Positions 25,301 to 33,543 of a DNA stretch of 64,000 bases are shown one piece after another. Made by a program: the position numbers and the translations under genes. The stretch comes from Streptomyces sp. LUP30. Its GTDB lineage: Bacteria; Actinomycetota; Actinomycetes; Streptomycetales; Streptomycetaceae. The stretch spans positions 2,251-66,250 of the forward strand of contig NZ_MJAJ01000003.1 of the NCBI RefSeq assembly GCF_001746365.1, given 5' to 3'. The notes under the pieces are model-generated. The model saw only the letters and a program-made list of their open reading frames with translations, ran no database searches and was not told the origin of the DNA. Numbering within the stretch: the stretch's first letter is position 1; every line of letters starts with the position of its first letter.

Positions 25301-27271
25301 CGACAGCACGTTGTCGGCCGCCCATGCGTCGAGACCCGCGGTGAGCAGCCGGAGCCGGGCGTCGTCCTTGGGCAGGGAGCCCACCTCGCGCAGGAACGCG
25401 CCCACCGCGCGGCCCAGCTCCAGCGGCCGGCCCAGCTGGTCTCCCTTCCAGAAGGGCAGCCGCCCCGGGACGCCCGGGGCGGGGGAGACCAGGACGCGGT
25501 CGCGGGTGATGTCCTCGATCCGCCAGGAGCTGGTGCCGAGCGTGAAGACGTCGCCCACACGGGACTCGTAGACCATCTCCTCGTCGAGCTCACCGACCCG
25601 GCCCCCGCCCTTCTTGGGGTCGGAGCCCGCCAGGAAGACGCCGAACAGGCCCCGGTCGGGGATCGTGCCCCCGGAGGTGACGGCCAGGCGCTGAGCGCCG
25701 GGACGGCCGGTGACCGTGCCGGTGACCCTGTCCCACACCACGCGCGGGCGCAGCTCGGCGAACGCGTCGGACGGGTATCGGCCGGCCAGCATGTCCAGAA
25801 CGGCCGTGAACGCGGACTCCGGGAGCGAGGCGAACGGCGCCGCGCGTCGGACCGTCGCCAGCAGGTCGTCCACCTGCCAGGTGTCCAGAGCCGTCATCGC
25901 GACGAGTTGCTGCGCCAGGACGTCCAGCGGATTGGCGGGCACCCGCAGCGACTCGATGGAGCCCGTGCGCATCCGCTCGGTGACCACGGCCGCCTGGACC
26001 AGGTCGCCGCGGTACTTGGGGAAGACCACGCCGGTGGACACCGCGCCCACCTGGTGTCCGGCGCGCCCGACGCGCTGCAGTCCGGAGGCCACCGAAGGCG
26101 GCGACTCGACCTGGATGACGAGGTCCACCGCGCCCATGTCGATGCCGAGTTCGAGGCTGGAGGTGGCCACCACCGCGGGCAGCCGGCCCGCCTTCAGGTC
26201 CTCCTCCACGAGCGCGCGCTGTTCCTTCGAGACGGAGCCGTGGTGGGCGCGCGCGATGACGGACGGGGCGCCCTGGGCCGCGCCCGAGCCGCCCATGAGC
26301 TGCGCGGGGGAGTGGTGCTCGTCCAGGGACTCGCCGGTGGCCCGCTCGTAGGCGATCTCGTTGAGCCGGTTGCACAGGCGCTCGGCGAGGCGGCGGGAAT
26401 TGGCGAACACGATCGTGGAGCGATGGGCCTGGACGAGGTCGGTGATCCGCTCCTCGACGTGCGGCCAGATCGACGGGCGCTCCGCGCCTTCGGAACCGTC
26501 GGCGACGGGCGAGCCGCCCAGCTCGGCAAGGTCTTCCACGGGCACGACGACCGACAGGTCGAACTCCTTGCCGGACTTCGGCTGGACGATCTCCACCTTG
26601 CGGTGCGGGGACAGGTAGCGCGCCACCTCGTCGACCGGGCGGACCGTGGCCGACAGGCCGATGCGGCGGGCCGGCCTCGGCAGCAGGTCGTCGAGCCGCT
26701 CCAGGGACAGCGCGAGGTGCGCGCCGCGCTTGGTGCCCGCCACGGCGTGCACCTCGTCCAGGATCACCGTCTCGATGCCCGTCAGCGCGTCGCGGGCGGC
26801 CGACGTCAGCATCAGGAACAGCGACTCGGGGGTCGTGATCAGGATGTCCGGGGGCCGGGTGGACAGCGCCCGGCGCTCGGCCGGCGGGGTGTCGCCGGAG
26901 CGGATGCCCACCCTGACCTCGGGCTCGGGCAGGCCCAGACGCACGGACTCCTGGCGGATGCCCGTCAGAGGGCTGCGCAGGTTGCGCTCGACGTCGACCG
27001 CCAGGGCCTTGAGGGGGGAGACGTAGAGAACCCGGCAGCGCTTCTTCGGATCGGCCGGCAAAGGCGTCGAGGCGAGCTGGTCCAGCGCGGCGAGGAAGGC
27101 TGCCAACGTCTTGCCGGACCCGGTCGGGGCCACCACCAGCACGTCCGAACCCTCGCCGATGGCCTGCCACGCGCCCGCCTGGGCCGCCGTGGGCGCGGAG
27201 AACGCCCCCGTGAACCAGCCGCGGGTCGCGGGGGAGAAGCCGTCGAGGGCTCGGTGTGCGGAGCTGACCAT
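22340..27271 (-). CDS. lhr: Lhr-type ATP-dependent helicase
   Basis: A 1643-residue superfamily-2 helicase of the Lhr (large helicase-related) family, a 3'-5' DNA/DNA and RNA:DNA unwinding motor in mycobacteria. Motor motifs: Walker A APTGSGKTLA (~46-55), DEVH box VILDEVHAV, SATVRP, ATSSLELGIDMG, and motif VI QRVGRAGHQVG. Beyond the ~870-residue Lhr core lies the long C-terminal extension typical of full-length Lhr, with a low-complexity Gly/Pro/Ser insertion near 1475-1530. The ATG at 27271 is chosen because a PafBC-type promoter ends 6 nt before it, giving a leaderless mRNA; a GTG at 27286 would lie inside that promoter. Together with nei2 it forms a conserved repair pair. Confidence 0.93.
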   Translation of the reverse strand: MVSSAHRALDGFSPATRGWFTGAFSAPTAAQAGAWQAIGEGSDVLVVAPTGSGKTLAAFLAALDQLASTPLPADPKKRCRVLYVSPLKALAVDVERNLRSPLTGIRQESVRLGLPEPEVRVGIRSGDTPPAERRALSTRPPDILITTPESLFLMLTSAARDALTGIETVILDEVHAVAGTKRGAHLALSLERLDDLLPRPARRIGLSATVRPVDEVARYLSPHRKVEIVQPKSGKEFDLSVVVPVEDLAELGGSPVADGSEGAERPSIWPHVEERITDLVQAHRSTIVFANSRRLAERLCNRLNEIAYERATGESLDEHHSPAQLMGGSGAAQGAPSVIARAHHGSVSKEQRALVEEDLKAGRLPAVVATSSLELGIDMGAVDLVIQVESPPSVASGLQRVGRAGHQVGAVSTGVVFPKYRGDLVQAAVVTERMRTGSIESLRVPANPLDVLAQQLVAMTALDTWQVDDLLATVRRAAPFASLPESAFTAVLDMLAGRYPSDAFAELRPRVVWDRVTGTVTGRPGAQRLAVTSGGTIPDRGLFGVFLAGSDPKKGGGRVGELDEEMVYESRVGDVFTLGTSSWRIEDITRDRVLVSPAPGVPGRLPFWKGDQLGRPLELGRAVGAFLREVGSLPKDDARLRLLTAGLDAWAADNVLSYLEEQRQACGHVPDDRTIVVERFRDELGDWRVVVHSPFGAQVHAPWALALGAKLSERYGMDAQVMHADDGIVLRLPDADLMGLDLLDHEPVKAGAEYDAEQAPVGAADVVFDKGEVDQIVTDQVGGSALFAARFRECAARALLLPRRTPGKRTPLWQQRQRAAQLLQVASEFGSFPIVLEAVRECLQDVFDVPGLVELMGDLESRKVRLVEVTTPEPSPFARSLLFGYVAQFLYEGDSPLAERRAAALSLDSRLLAELLGQAELRELLDADVLAELEQELQWLTEDRRVKDAEGVADRLRLLGPLTDAELAERGAEPHWAQELAVARRAIRVRIAGAEHWAAIEDAGRLRDALGTALPVGVPEAFTEPVKDPLGDLLARHARTHGPFTSTAAAARFGLGVAVTEGALQRLAAGGRVVQGEFHPAGIGQEWCDATVLRRLRRRSLAALRHELEPVPPPALAQFLPQWQHIGKGHSLRGVDGLVRAVEQLQGASVPASALEKLVLPSRVRDYTPAMLDELTAAGEIVWSGAGALPGKDGWVSLYVADAAPLLLPPPHPLELTALHQSVLDALSGGYGLFFRQIADRVRATTHPEATDPQLADTVWDLAWSGRLTNDTLAPMRSLLGSGRTAGSTAHRAKRAVPRGRYGSLTAAARPASRSGPPTVAGRWSLLPVLEPDPTVRAHALARTLLDRHGVVTRGAVAAEGVEGGFSATYRILSVFEESGQARRGYVVEGLGAAQFAMDGAVDRLRAVANARDRGEPLPVPSASAGDQDGFVFPDGSPSDDVWDLAEPDTPFASPFGPGPTPASRDGYISPRDLASPGAGGPRGGSGFSDGGPPGRSPRGHAASPYRGGGNASRAVVLAAADPANAYGAALGWPEPPSGAGHKPGRKAGSLVVLVDGELTLYMERGGKTLLAWPSAPDTEDTPADDPRLHAAAEALAEAARAGSLGTVTVERVNGASALTSPIGSLLEGAGFIATPRGLRLRA

Positions 27272-27277
27272 GCGTCC

Positions 27278-27300
27278 ATCCTGCACCCGGCCACTGACAA
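27278..27300 (-). promoter_or_regulatory. PafBC/RecA-NDp-type promoter of lhr (leaderless)
   Basis: On the minus strand, TTGTCAGTG (27300-27292) - 8 nt - CAGGAT (27283-27278) - 6 nt - ATG. The upstream element is a perfect match to TTGTCRGTG and spacing is exact; the -10 deviates at its first base. LexA-independent damage induction of lhr is known in mycobacteria, consistent with this reading. Confidence 0.75.
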
Positions 27301-27480
27301 TGGCGCTGAGCTGCGGCTTCGCCGGAGGTGCGGCGGACGTGGCGGGGTGGCTGCGCCGGGCATGGGCAGACGCAGCGGGCAGGGAGTAGAGGGCCGAGCT
27401 GGGCCGAGCTCAGAGGGCAGAGGGAGGTGTCGGGGGAGACGGCGAACGGGGGATTTCAGGCCGTCGCGGAGAATGGGGGT

Positions 27481-28458
27481 ATGGCTGATCCGGGTGAGCT
27501 GGCACGGCACTGGCGGTATGCCGAGCTGCCCGGCGTCGACCTGCTGCGCGCCCGGTACGTCCGCAAGACCTTCGTACGGCACACCCACGAGCACTTCGTG
27601 ATCGCCGCCATCGCCGAAGGGGTGGAGGTCTTCGCCCATCGCGGAGCCGACCAGTACGCCGGGGCGGGAGCGCTCGCGCTGGTCAACCCGGACACCCCGC
27701 ACACCGGGCGCGCCGGGGTGCCGGAGGGCTGGCGCTACGGGGCCCTGTACCCGTCGCCCGACGTCATGGCCGAGATCGCGGCCGAGACGACGACCCTGCG
27801 CGGAGCCCCCGGCTTCGTCCGTCCCGTGCTGGACGATCCCCGTGCCGCCAGGCTTGTGCATCAGGTGCTCCGGGCCGCCGAGGAGGGCAACGCGCTGGCC
27901 GCCGACACCCTGCTCCGGGCGGCGGTGACCCGGCTGCTCCGGCTCAACGGCGGAGCGCTGCCGCAGCGGGAGATCCGGTCGGCCGGGGCGCGGATCGCCG
28001 CACGCGCGCGTGCCGTGCTGGAGGAGCGGCTGGTCGATCCGCCGACGCTGGAGCAGCTGGCAGGGGACCTGGGCACCGGTTCGTTCGCCCTGCTGCGGGC
28101 CTTCCGGGACGCTTACGGCCTGCCGCCCCATGCCTGGCTGACCGACGCCCGGGTGCGGCGGGCCCGGCGGCTGCTGGACGCGGGCACGGCCCCCGCCGAG
28201 GCGGCCGTCGCCGTGGGCTTCACCGACCAGCCCCACCTCAACCGCCACTTCGCCCGGATCGTGGGAGTCCCTCCGGGGGCGTACCAGCGCGAGCGCAAGA
28301 ACGTACAAGACCCGGCCGGGCCGACCCGCCTAGCGTCGGGGTCGTGGCAGAACAGACAGCTCATACGGACGCAGGTCACATGGACATCCGAGCCGACGCC
28401 GGGGGAAAACCCGACGGCGCCGTCGTACGGGACGCCCTGGCGGTCGGGGTCGCCGTAG
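27481..28458 (+). CDS. AraC-family transcriptional regulator (cupin + HTH)
   Basis: A 325-residue regulator. The N-terminal AraC cupin-like domain (~15-150, KTFVRHTHEHFVIAAI and LVNPDTPHTG) senses a ligand, and a C-terminal double HTH (~185-285) includes LEQLAGDLGTGSFALLRAFR and AAVAVGFTDQPHLNRHFAR. The last ~40 codons after RERKNVQD overlap the azlC start by 115 nt and are not conserved in composition, so the functional protein ends near the AraC domain. The ATG is 6 nt after GAGAAT (27469-27474), predicting leaderless expression. It probably controls azlCD just downstream. Confidence 0.87.
   Translation: MADPGELARHWRYAELPGVDLLRARYVRKTFVRHTHEHFVIAAIAEGVEVFAHRGADQYAGAGALALVNPDTPHTGRAGVPEGWRYGALYPSPDVMAEIAAETTTLRGAPGFVRPVLDDPRAARLVHQVLRAAEEGNALAADTLLRAAVTRLLRLNGGALPQREIRSAGARIAARARAVLEERLVDPPTLEQLAGDLGTGSFALLRAFRDAYGLPPHAWLTDARVRRARRLLDAGTAPAEAAVAVGFTDQPHLNRHFARIVGVPPGAYQRERKNVQDPAGPTRLASGSWQNRQLIRTQVTWTSEPTPGENPTAPSYGTPWRSGSP
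28296..28336 (+). promoter_or_regulatory. azlC promoter with direct-repeat operator inside the araC 3' end
   Basis: CAAGA repeats at 28296-28300 and 28306-28310 (10-bp period, one helical turn) overlap the expected -35 region of a promoter whose -10, TAGCGT (28331-28336), lies 7 nt before the azlC GTG. Direct repeats one turn apart beside -35 fit an AraC-type activator site (inference). Confidence 0.55.
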
Positions 28459-29120
28459 GACTCTCCGGGTTCGCCTTCGGGGTGACCTCCGCGGGCAGCG
28501 GACTCACGGTGTGGCAGACCTGCGCGCTCAGCCTCCTGGTCTTCACCGGCGCCTCCCAGTTCGCGCTGGTCGGGGCGCTGGCGGCGGGCGGCAATCCGTT
28601 GACGGCGGCCGCGGGCGCCTTCTTCCTGGGCGTGCGCAACGCGTTCTACGGGCTGCGTCTGTCGCAGTCGCTGGCCCTCCCGCGCGCGGTGCGCCCGTTC
28701 GCCGCCCACTGGGTGATCGACGAGACGACGGCGGTCTCCTTGGCCCAGCGGGGACGCCGCGCCGCCCGCATCGGCTTCACCGTGACCGGACTGACCCTGT
28801 ACCTCCTGTGGAACCTCACCACACTGCTCGGCGCGCTCGGCGCCGAGGCACTCGGGGACACCGATGCCTGGGGACTCGACGTGGCCGGGCCCGCCGTCTT
28901 CCTGGCGCTGCTCGCGCCCATGCTGAAGACCGCCGTCGAGCGGGCCGTCGCCGGGCTCGCGGTGCTTCTGGGACTCGGCCTGCTGCCGGTTCTGCCCGCC
29001 GGCGTGCCCGTGCTGGCGGCCGCGCTCGCGGCGCCGGCCGTGCTGTACGTCGAGGGCCGGCGCGCGGCCGGCCGGAAGGCGGCCGGCCGGGACGACTTCG
29101 GACAGGAGGAGGAACGTTGA
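28344..29120 (+). CDS. azlC: AzlC-family branched-chain amino-acid exporter, large subunit
   Basis: A 258-residue AzlC-family permease, the large subunit of a two-protein exporter (BrnF/AzlC type) for branched-chain amino acids, methionine or analogues. It has five to seven hydrophobic helices and the family block FTGASQFALVGALAAGG followed by FLGVRNAFYGLRL. The GTG at 28344 is 7 nt after TAGCGT (leaderless); an ATG at 28380 is an alternative with a weaker binding site. The start lies inside the end of the araC frame, and the stop overlaps azlD. Confidence 0.88.
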   Translation: MAEQTAHTDAGHMDIRADAGGKPDGAVVRDALAVGVAVGLSGFAFGVTSAGSGLTVWQTCALSLLVFTGASQFALVGALAAGGNPLTAAAGAFFLGVRNAFYGLRLSQSLALPRAVRPFAAHWVIDETTAVSLAQRGRRAARIGFTVTGLTLYLLWNLTTLLGALGAEALGDTDAWGLDVAGPAVFLALLAPMLKTAVERAVAGLAVLLGLGLLPVLPAGVPVLAAALAAPAVLYVEGRRAAGRKAAGRDDFGQEEER

Positions 29121-29425
29121 ACACCTGGATCGCGATCGGCGCGACCGCACTCGGCTGCTATGCCGTCAAGCTCGCCGGACTGCTCGTACCGGCGGGGCTT
29201 CTGGAAAGGCCGCTCGTCAGGCGCTTCGCGGCACTGCTCCCCGTCGCCCTGCTCGCCGCCCTCACGGCCCAGCAGACCTTCGCCGACGGGCGCGCCCTCG
29301 TCCTGGACGCGCGGGCCGCGGGGCTCGCCGCGGCCGTCGTCGCCCTCGTGCTGCGGGCTCCCTTCCTGCTGGTGGTCGCGGCCGCCGTCGCGGTCACAGC
29401 GGGGGTCCGGGCCATGGGCGGGTGA
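29117..29425 (+). CDS. azlD: AzlD-family exporter small subunit
   Basis: 102 residues with about four membrane helices (TWIAIGATALGCYAVKLAGL, then LLPVALLAALTA, AGLAAAVVALVLRAPFLLVV), the small partner of AzlC. It begins with TTG at 29117, overlapping the azlC stop (TTGA), with GGAGGAGG just upstream. A rare start codon plus overlap implies translational coupling. About 100 bp without a gene follow. Confidence 0.87.
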   Translation: MNTWIAIGATALGCYAVKLAGLLVPAGLLERPLVRRFAALLPVALLAALTAQQTFADGRALVLDARAAGLAAAVVALVLRAPFLLVVAAAVAVTAGVRAMGG

Positions 29426-29532
29426 CACGGCAGGAGAAGGAGAAGGAGGCAGGACTACTGCGAGAATCGTGAGAGCGGTGAGAGTGGTGAGACGGGTGAG
29501 GACGTGGCGAACGGGTCTCGACGGGCCTGCGG

Positions 29533-30477
29533 TCAGCCGATGGCGCGGCCGTGGGCCCGCAGAGTGCGAAGCGCCTCGATCGTCACCATGGGACGTGCCT
29601 CCAGCGCCGTGCCGGGCGCCCAGCGGCGCCAGCGGATGGGCCAGCCGCCGTCCTTCTGCTGTGCGTCGGCGAGGTGGTCCAGGGAGCGGCTCATCTCCTC
29701 GTCGGTGAACCACGCGCGCGCGAGGGACTGCGGAGTCCGCGCGAAGTCGTACGGGAAGTGATGCTCGCCCGGGGCGTAGCCGGGAGCGACGGGGAACGCG
29801 TCGAGGCGGTCCGGGTCCAGCGCGACGAGCCGGTGGTCGCGCACCAGACGGCCCAGACGGTCGGCGGCCGCCTGCGCGCGGGCGCGGTCGGGTGCGGAGT
29901 CCAGGAAGGCCACGGCCGCCTCGACCTCGTAGGGATGGGACCGCTCCAGGGAGTCCACCGCCTGCCAGCAGAAGTCCGTGGCCCTGAACAGCCAGGCGTG
30001 CCACACCTCGTTGCGGTGCAGCAGACCCACCACGGGCCCGGTGGACAGCAGCGCGCTGGGCGGGTCGTCCACGATCGGGATGAAGGGGGCCGCCGGGTAC
30101 CCGCGCTGGCTGGGATGGATCGCGGGCAGTGCGCCGTCGCCCGTGGAGACGGACGTCAGGTAACCGCACACCCGCTCCACGCGCCGGCCGCTCAGTCGCC
30201 CGATGGAGTCCAGGACCGCCAGTGCGCGCGCGGTGTGCAGCGGCTGGCTGACGGGACCGCGCAGATCGGGCTCCAGCGCATGGCCGTATCCACCGTCCTC
30301 GTTGCGGTAGGCGTCGAGGGCGGTCTCGACGGGATCGGCGCCGCCGCGGAGGAAGTCGTGCGCGAAGACGCGCTGTTCCAGCACGCGCGCGGTCAGCCAG
30401 ACGAAGTGCTCGGCGTGGAAGAGCGGGGAGTGCGCCGCGGGCGTCGGGGGGAGTGGGGATGCTCCGGTTTCGGCCAT
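29533..30477 (-). CDS. Prenyltransferase/squalene-cyclase-like alpha-toroid protein
   Basis: 314 residues with repeated toroid motifs of the terpene-cyclase/prenyltransferase superfamily: YRNEDGGYGHALEPDLRG near residue 60, GDGALPAIHPSQRGYPA, and AQQKDGGWPIRWRRWAPG near the C-terminus. No DxDD or DDxxD catalytic motif is visible, so enzymatic activity is doubtful; a protein- or lipid-binding role is possible. The ATG at 30477 lies 6 nt after TACGGT (30489-30484), giving a predicted leaderless mRNA. It diverges from the DUF3046 gene 78 bp away. Much longer frames drawn through this gene on the same strand are not supported upstream of 30477. Confidence 0.75.
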   Translation of the reverse strand: MAETGASPLPPTPAAHSPLFHAEHFVWLTARVLEQRVFAHDFLRGGADPVETALDAYRNEDGGYGHALEPDLRGPVSQPLHTARALAVLDSIGRLSGRRVERVCGYLTSVSTGDGALPAIHPSQRGYPAAPFIPIVDDPPSALLSTGPVVGLLHRNEVWHAWLFRATDFCWQAVDSLERSHPYEVEAAVAFLDSAPDRARAQAAADRLGRLVRDHRLVALDPDRLDAFPVAPGYAPGEHHFPYDFARTPQSLARAWFTDEEMSRSLDHLADAQQKDGGWPIRWRRWAPGTALEARPMVTIEALRTLRAHGRAIG

Positions 30478-30555
30478 GGTCAGACCGTAGGGCGGAAAGC
30501 GTTCTCGGCAGGCGGTCCCGGCGAGGGCCACCCCCGCGCGCGGGATACTGGTGTC

Positions 30556-30750
30556 ATGCGGTTGACGGTCTTCTGGCAGCGGATGGACGAGCACTTCGGC
30601 ACGGGATACGCCGAAACCTTCGCGCGCGATCACGTGATGGCGGAGCTCGGCGGGCGAACGGTGCACCAGGCCCTGGCGGACGGCTGGGACGCCAAGGACG
30701 TGTGGCGGGTGGTGTGCCTGGTGATGAACGTTCCTCTGGAGATGCGCTGA
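30556..30750 (+). CDS. DUF3046 protein
   Basis: A 64-residue actinobacterial protein of unknown function. The DUF3046 hallmark is visible: MRLTVFWQRMDEHFG, then ARDHVMAELGGRTVHQAL and VWRVVCLVM. It is found upstream of recA in mycobacteria and Streptomyces, so synteny supports it. GATACT (30544-30549) lies 6 nt before the ATG, suggesting leaderless expression. Confidence 0.88.
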   Translation: MRLTVFWQRMDEHFGTGYAETFARDHVMAELGGRTVHQALADGWDAKDVWRVVCLVMNVPLEMR

Positions 30751-30781
30751 CCCTGATCGAAGATCGCACGCGGTTCCCCGA

Positions 30782-30804
30782 TTGTCGGTGGCGTAGGCGA
30801 GACT
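30782..30804 (+). promoter_or_regulatory. PafBC/RecA-NDp-type promoter of the AI-2E transporter gene
   Basis: TTGTCGGTG (30782-30790) - 8 nt - GAGACT (30799-30804) - 6 nt - GTG (30811). The upstream element is a perfect match to TTGTCRGTG; the -10 differs at its first base. It predicts damage-inducible leaderless transcription. Confidence 0.65.
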
Positions 30805-30810
30805 TGCTCC

Positions 30811-32079
30811 GTGGCACCCACTGACGAGACCGGGCAGAGCGCCCGGAACGCATCCCCGCCCGGCATGACGCCGCCCCCGGAACCGTCCCCGCACCAGGGC
30901 GACGCCGGGCACGCGGCGCGCATGCCGCGCTGGCTCCCGCGCGCCATGGTGCTCGCTCTCGCCCTCATCGGCGCGTTCCAACTGGGCACCTGGGCCTTCC
31001 ACCAGCTCATCGGTCTGCTGCTCAACATCCTCATCGCGTTCTTCCTGGCCCTCGCGATAGAACCGGCGGTCAGCCGCATGGCCGCGCGGGGGATGCGGAG
31101 GGGGCTCGCCACCTTCCTGGTCTTCTTCGGCCTGCTGATCGCCGTGGCCGGCTTCTTCACACTGCTCGGCTCGATGCTCGCCGGACAGATCATCAAGATG
31201 ATCGAGGGCTTCCCGGAGTACCTGGACTCGGTGATCCACTGGGTCAACACCACGTTCCACACCGAACTCCGGCGCGTGGACATCCAGGAGGGCCTGCTCC
31301 ACTCCAACTGGCTGAAGAAGTACGCCCAGAACAGCGCCGCGGGCGTTCTGGACGTCTCCACCCAGGTCCTCGGCGGTCTCTTCCAGTTGCTGACGATCGC
31401 CCTGTTCTCGTTCTACTTCGCCGCCGACGGACCGCGGCTGCGCCGCGCACTGTGCTCCGTCCTGCCGCCGGCCAGGCAGGCGGAGGTGCTGCGCGCCTGG
31501 GAGATCGCCGTCGACAAGACCGGCGGCTACCTCTACTCGCGCGGACTGATGGCGTTGATCTCCGGCGTGGCGCACTACGTGCTGCTGCAGGCCCTCGGCA
31601 TCCCGTACGCGCCCGTGCTCGCCGTGTGGGTGGGCGTGGTGTCGCAGTTCATCCCCACCATCGGGACCTATCTCGCGGGCGCCCTGCCCATGCTGATCGC
31701 CTTCACGGTCTCGCCCCTGTACGCCCTCTGGGTGCTGCTCTTCGTCGTGGTCTACCAGCAGTTCGAGAACTACATGGTGCAGCCCAAGCTGACGTCGAAG
31801 ACCGTCGACATCCACCCCGCCGTCGCCTTCGGCTCCGTCATCGCCGGCACCGCGCTGCTGGGCGCCATAGGGGCGCTGATCTCCATCCCGGCGGTCGCCA
31901 CGCTGCAGGCGTTCCTGGGCGCCTACGTCAAGCGGTACGCCGTGATGGACGATCCTCGTGTCCACGGCCACCGGGAGCGCGGCGAGGGGCCAGGACCGCT
32001 CACCCGCGCGCGCGGGCTCTGGACCCGGGGCCGGGACCGGACGAGAGGCCCGCGACAGGGACCCGGCGGGTCCGGCTGA
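30811..32079 (+). CDS. AI-2E family transporter (UPF0118 membrane protein)
   Basis: A 422-residue integral membrane protein of the AI-2E/TqsA family with about eight helices. Diagnostic stretches are LLLNILIAFFLALAIEPAVS, ALFSFYFAADGPRLRR, VGVVSQFIPTIGTYLAGALP and YMVQPKLTSKTVDIHPAVA. Family members export autoinducer-2 or act as Na+/H+ antiporters, and the substrate here is unknown. N-terminal (~35 aa) and C-terminal (~45 aa, Arg/Gly-rich) tails are hydrophilic. The GTG is set by the promoter 6 nt upstream. The position between DUF3046 and recA is conserved in Streptomyces. Confidence 0.88.
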   Translation: MAPTDETGQSARNASPPGMTPPPEPSPHQGDAGHAARMPRWLPRAMVLALALIGAFQLGTWAFHQLIGLLLNILIAFFLALAIEPAVSRMAARGMRRGLATFLVFFGLLIAVAGFFTLLGSMLAGQIIKMIEGFPEYLDSVIHWVNTTFHTELRRVDIQEGLLHSNWLKKYAQNSAAGVLDVSTQVLGGLFQLLTIALFSFYFAADGPRLRRALCSVLPPARQAEVLRAWEIAVDKTGGYLYSRGLMALISGVAHYVLLQALGIPYAPVLAVWVGVVSQFIPTIGTYLAGALPMLIAFTVSPLYALWVLLFVVVYQQFENYMVQPKLTSKTVDIHPAVAFGSVIAGTALLGAIGALISIPAVATLQAFLGAYVKRYAVMDDPRVHGHRERGEGPGPLTRARGLWTRGRDRTRGPRQGPGGSG

Positions 32080-32152
32080 CGGCCCCGCGACGAGGGCCCG
32101 ACAGGTCACGGGAGGGTCGGCTGAGGAGCACGCGCGTGAGTGCACCAGTGCC

Positions 32153-32977
32153 TCAGTACGTGCGGACGGCCCACACTCCGGCCGCGGCGACCGCGACCGC
32201 GTAGCAGCCCACCCCGGCGGCCACGACCCGCCATCGCACGGTCTCGCTCCAGGACGTGCGGGACAGCAGCCAGGCCAGCGCGGGCAGCACCAGGACGGCA
32301 TGCAGGCTGACCCCGTGCAGGGGCTTGAGCGGCGCCGTCGAGCTGTACGCGGCCGCCTGATGCCCGGTGCGGGTGAGCACGACGCCACGCGCGATCATCG
32401 CCGCACCCGAGGCGAGCGCGACGAGCAGGATCGCGAAGCCGGAGCGCACCGCGAGCGCCATCCCTGCCGGGCCCGTCGGCCGGCGCCGGAAGGAGATCGC
32501 CGCGAACACGGCGAGCAGCACCACCAGAACGCCGCCGCCGACCGCCAGCGTCATGGACACCGCCGTGTCGAAGGGCGTCTCCATGTCCAGGTGCGAGGGC
32601 ACTCCGCGCCACGCCTGGAGCGTGATGCCCCCGACCTCCACGACGCAGTCGGCGGCGAAGACCCCGAGCAGCGCGGTACGCAGCCGCCGTCCCGTCCGCA
32701 GATACGACGTGATCTGGACGACCGCCAGGAGCGTCACCCCGAAGGAGAGCCCGAAGGTGACGGGCTTGCGCCAGGAGACGGGGCCGTTCCACGGGCCGCC
32801 GTCGACGGCGAACACCACGAGATGGAGGAGACCGGAGAGGATCAGCAGGAGCGCGGTCGCCCGGTAGAGGCCGTAGAGCGAGCGTGCGTGCCCGGCCACC
32901 GGGTCCGGCGGCCGGCTCATGTCCCCGGCGCCGGTCCCGCCGAGGGGCGGCCTGCTCTTCTGCTCGTCCACGTCCAT
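32153..32977 (-). CDS. Multi-pass membrane protein of unknown function
   Basis: 274 residues with about seven hydrophobic helices (for example ALLLILSGLLHLVVFAV, FGLSFGVTLLAVVQITSY, GGVLVVLLAVFAAISF, SLHAVLVLPALAWLLS). No named family is recognised with certainty. The ATG at 32977 has GGGAGG about 8 nt upstream; the minus-strand frame stays open far upstream but those extensions are Arg/Pro-rich and lack a start context. It converges with the AI-2E gene and diverges from the DUF4157 gene. Confidence 0.8.
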   Translation of the reverse strand: MDVDEQKSRPPLGGTGAGDMSRPPDPVAGHARSLYGLYRATALLLILSGLLHLVVFAVDGGPWNGPVSWRKPVTFGLSFGVTLLAVVQITSYLRTGRRLRTALLGVFAADCVVEVGGITLQAWRGVPSHLDMETPFDTAVSMTLAVGGGVLVVLLAVFAAISFRRRPTGPAGMALAVRSGFAILLVALASGAAMIARGVVLTRTGHQAAAYSSTAPLKPLHGVSLHAVLVLPALAWLLSRTSWSETVRWRVVAAGVGCYAVAVAAAGVWAVRTY

Positions 32978-33543
32978 GCACCGAGCCTCCCGGCCGCTTC
33001 GAGCGCCGTCGTCGTCCGGGCGGAGACATCCTCGGTACGCCCGGGGAAGCAGCCGGGCGGGCCCGGGGCTTCGGCGGCTCGTGAACGTCGTGCCCCGTGT
33101 CATCGAACCTTGATCGCGTGCCAGCGAAGGCCGAGGGACGACAGCTCGTGCCACTGGACACAGGTGGTTGGCGGCGCACGCTCGCGGGTCCGGATCGCAC
33201 GTGGCCGACCGACCCGGCGGCGACGCCCTGCTCGGGGGCGGCGAGGGTGACCCGTACGGACGACGCGCGGTCAAAAGCGCCTCTGCCTGCGGCAATGCAT
33301 TCGGACTCGCCCCTCTCCGTACGGTCACCCCCTGGTCGGGAGCGGCACGCTCGGTGGGCTCCGGTTCGGTGGGGGGGAGGGAGTCGGCGACGGCCTCTGA
33401 TCCCTGGAGGGCCTGGAGGGCCTGGAGGGCACGGAGGGTGCCCCGCGATGTGCACTCGCGGCCCTGCTCCGCCGCGACGGTGCCTGGTAAGCGTGGGCAC
33501 GGGCATCCGCGTGGCGCGGTTGCCGCGGCGAAGGGAAGGGCTT
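32978..33543. other. 566-bp gene-free divergent region with a short 9-bp repeat
   Basis: Between the membrane protein gene and the DUF4157 gene. Frames are open here but no start with a binding site or protein-like composition is seen. Three copies of CCTGGAGGG lie at 33403-33429. The promoter for the DUF4157 gene is presumably here but was not identified. Confidence 0.6.

Noticed and set aside
29426..29532. Additional small gene after azlD
   Set aside because: No start with a binding site and G/A-rich low-complexity sequence.
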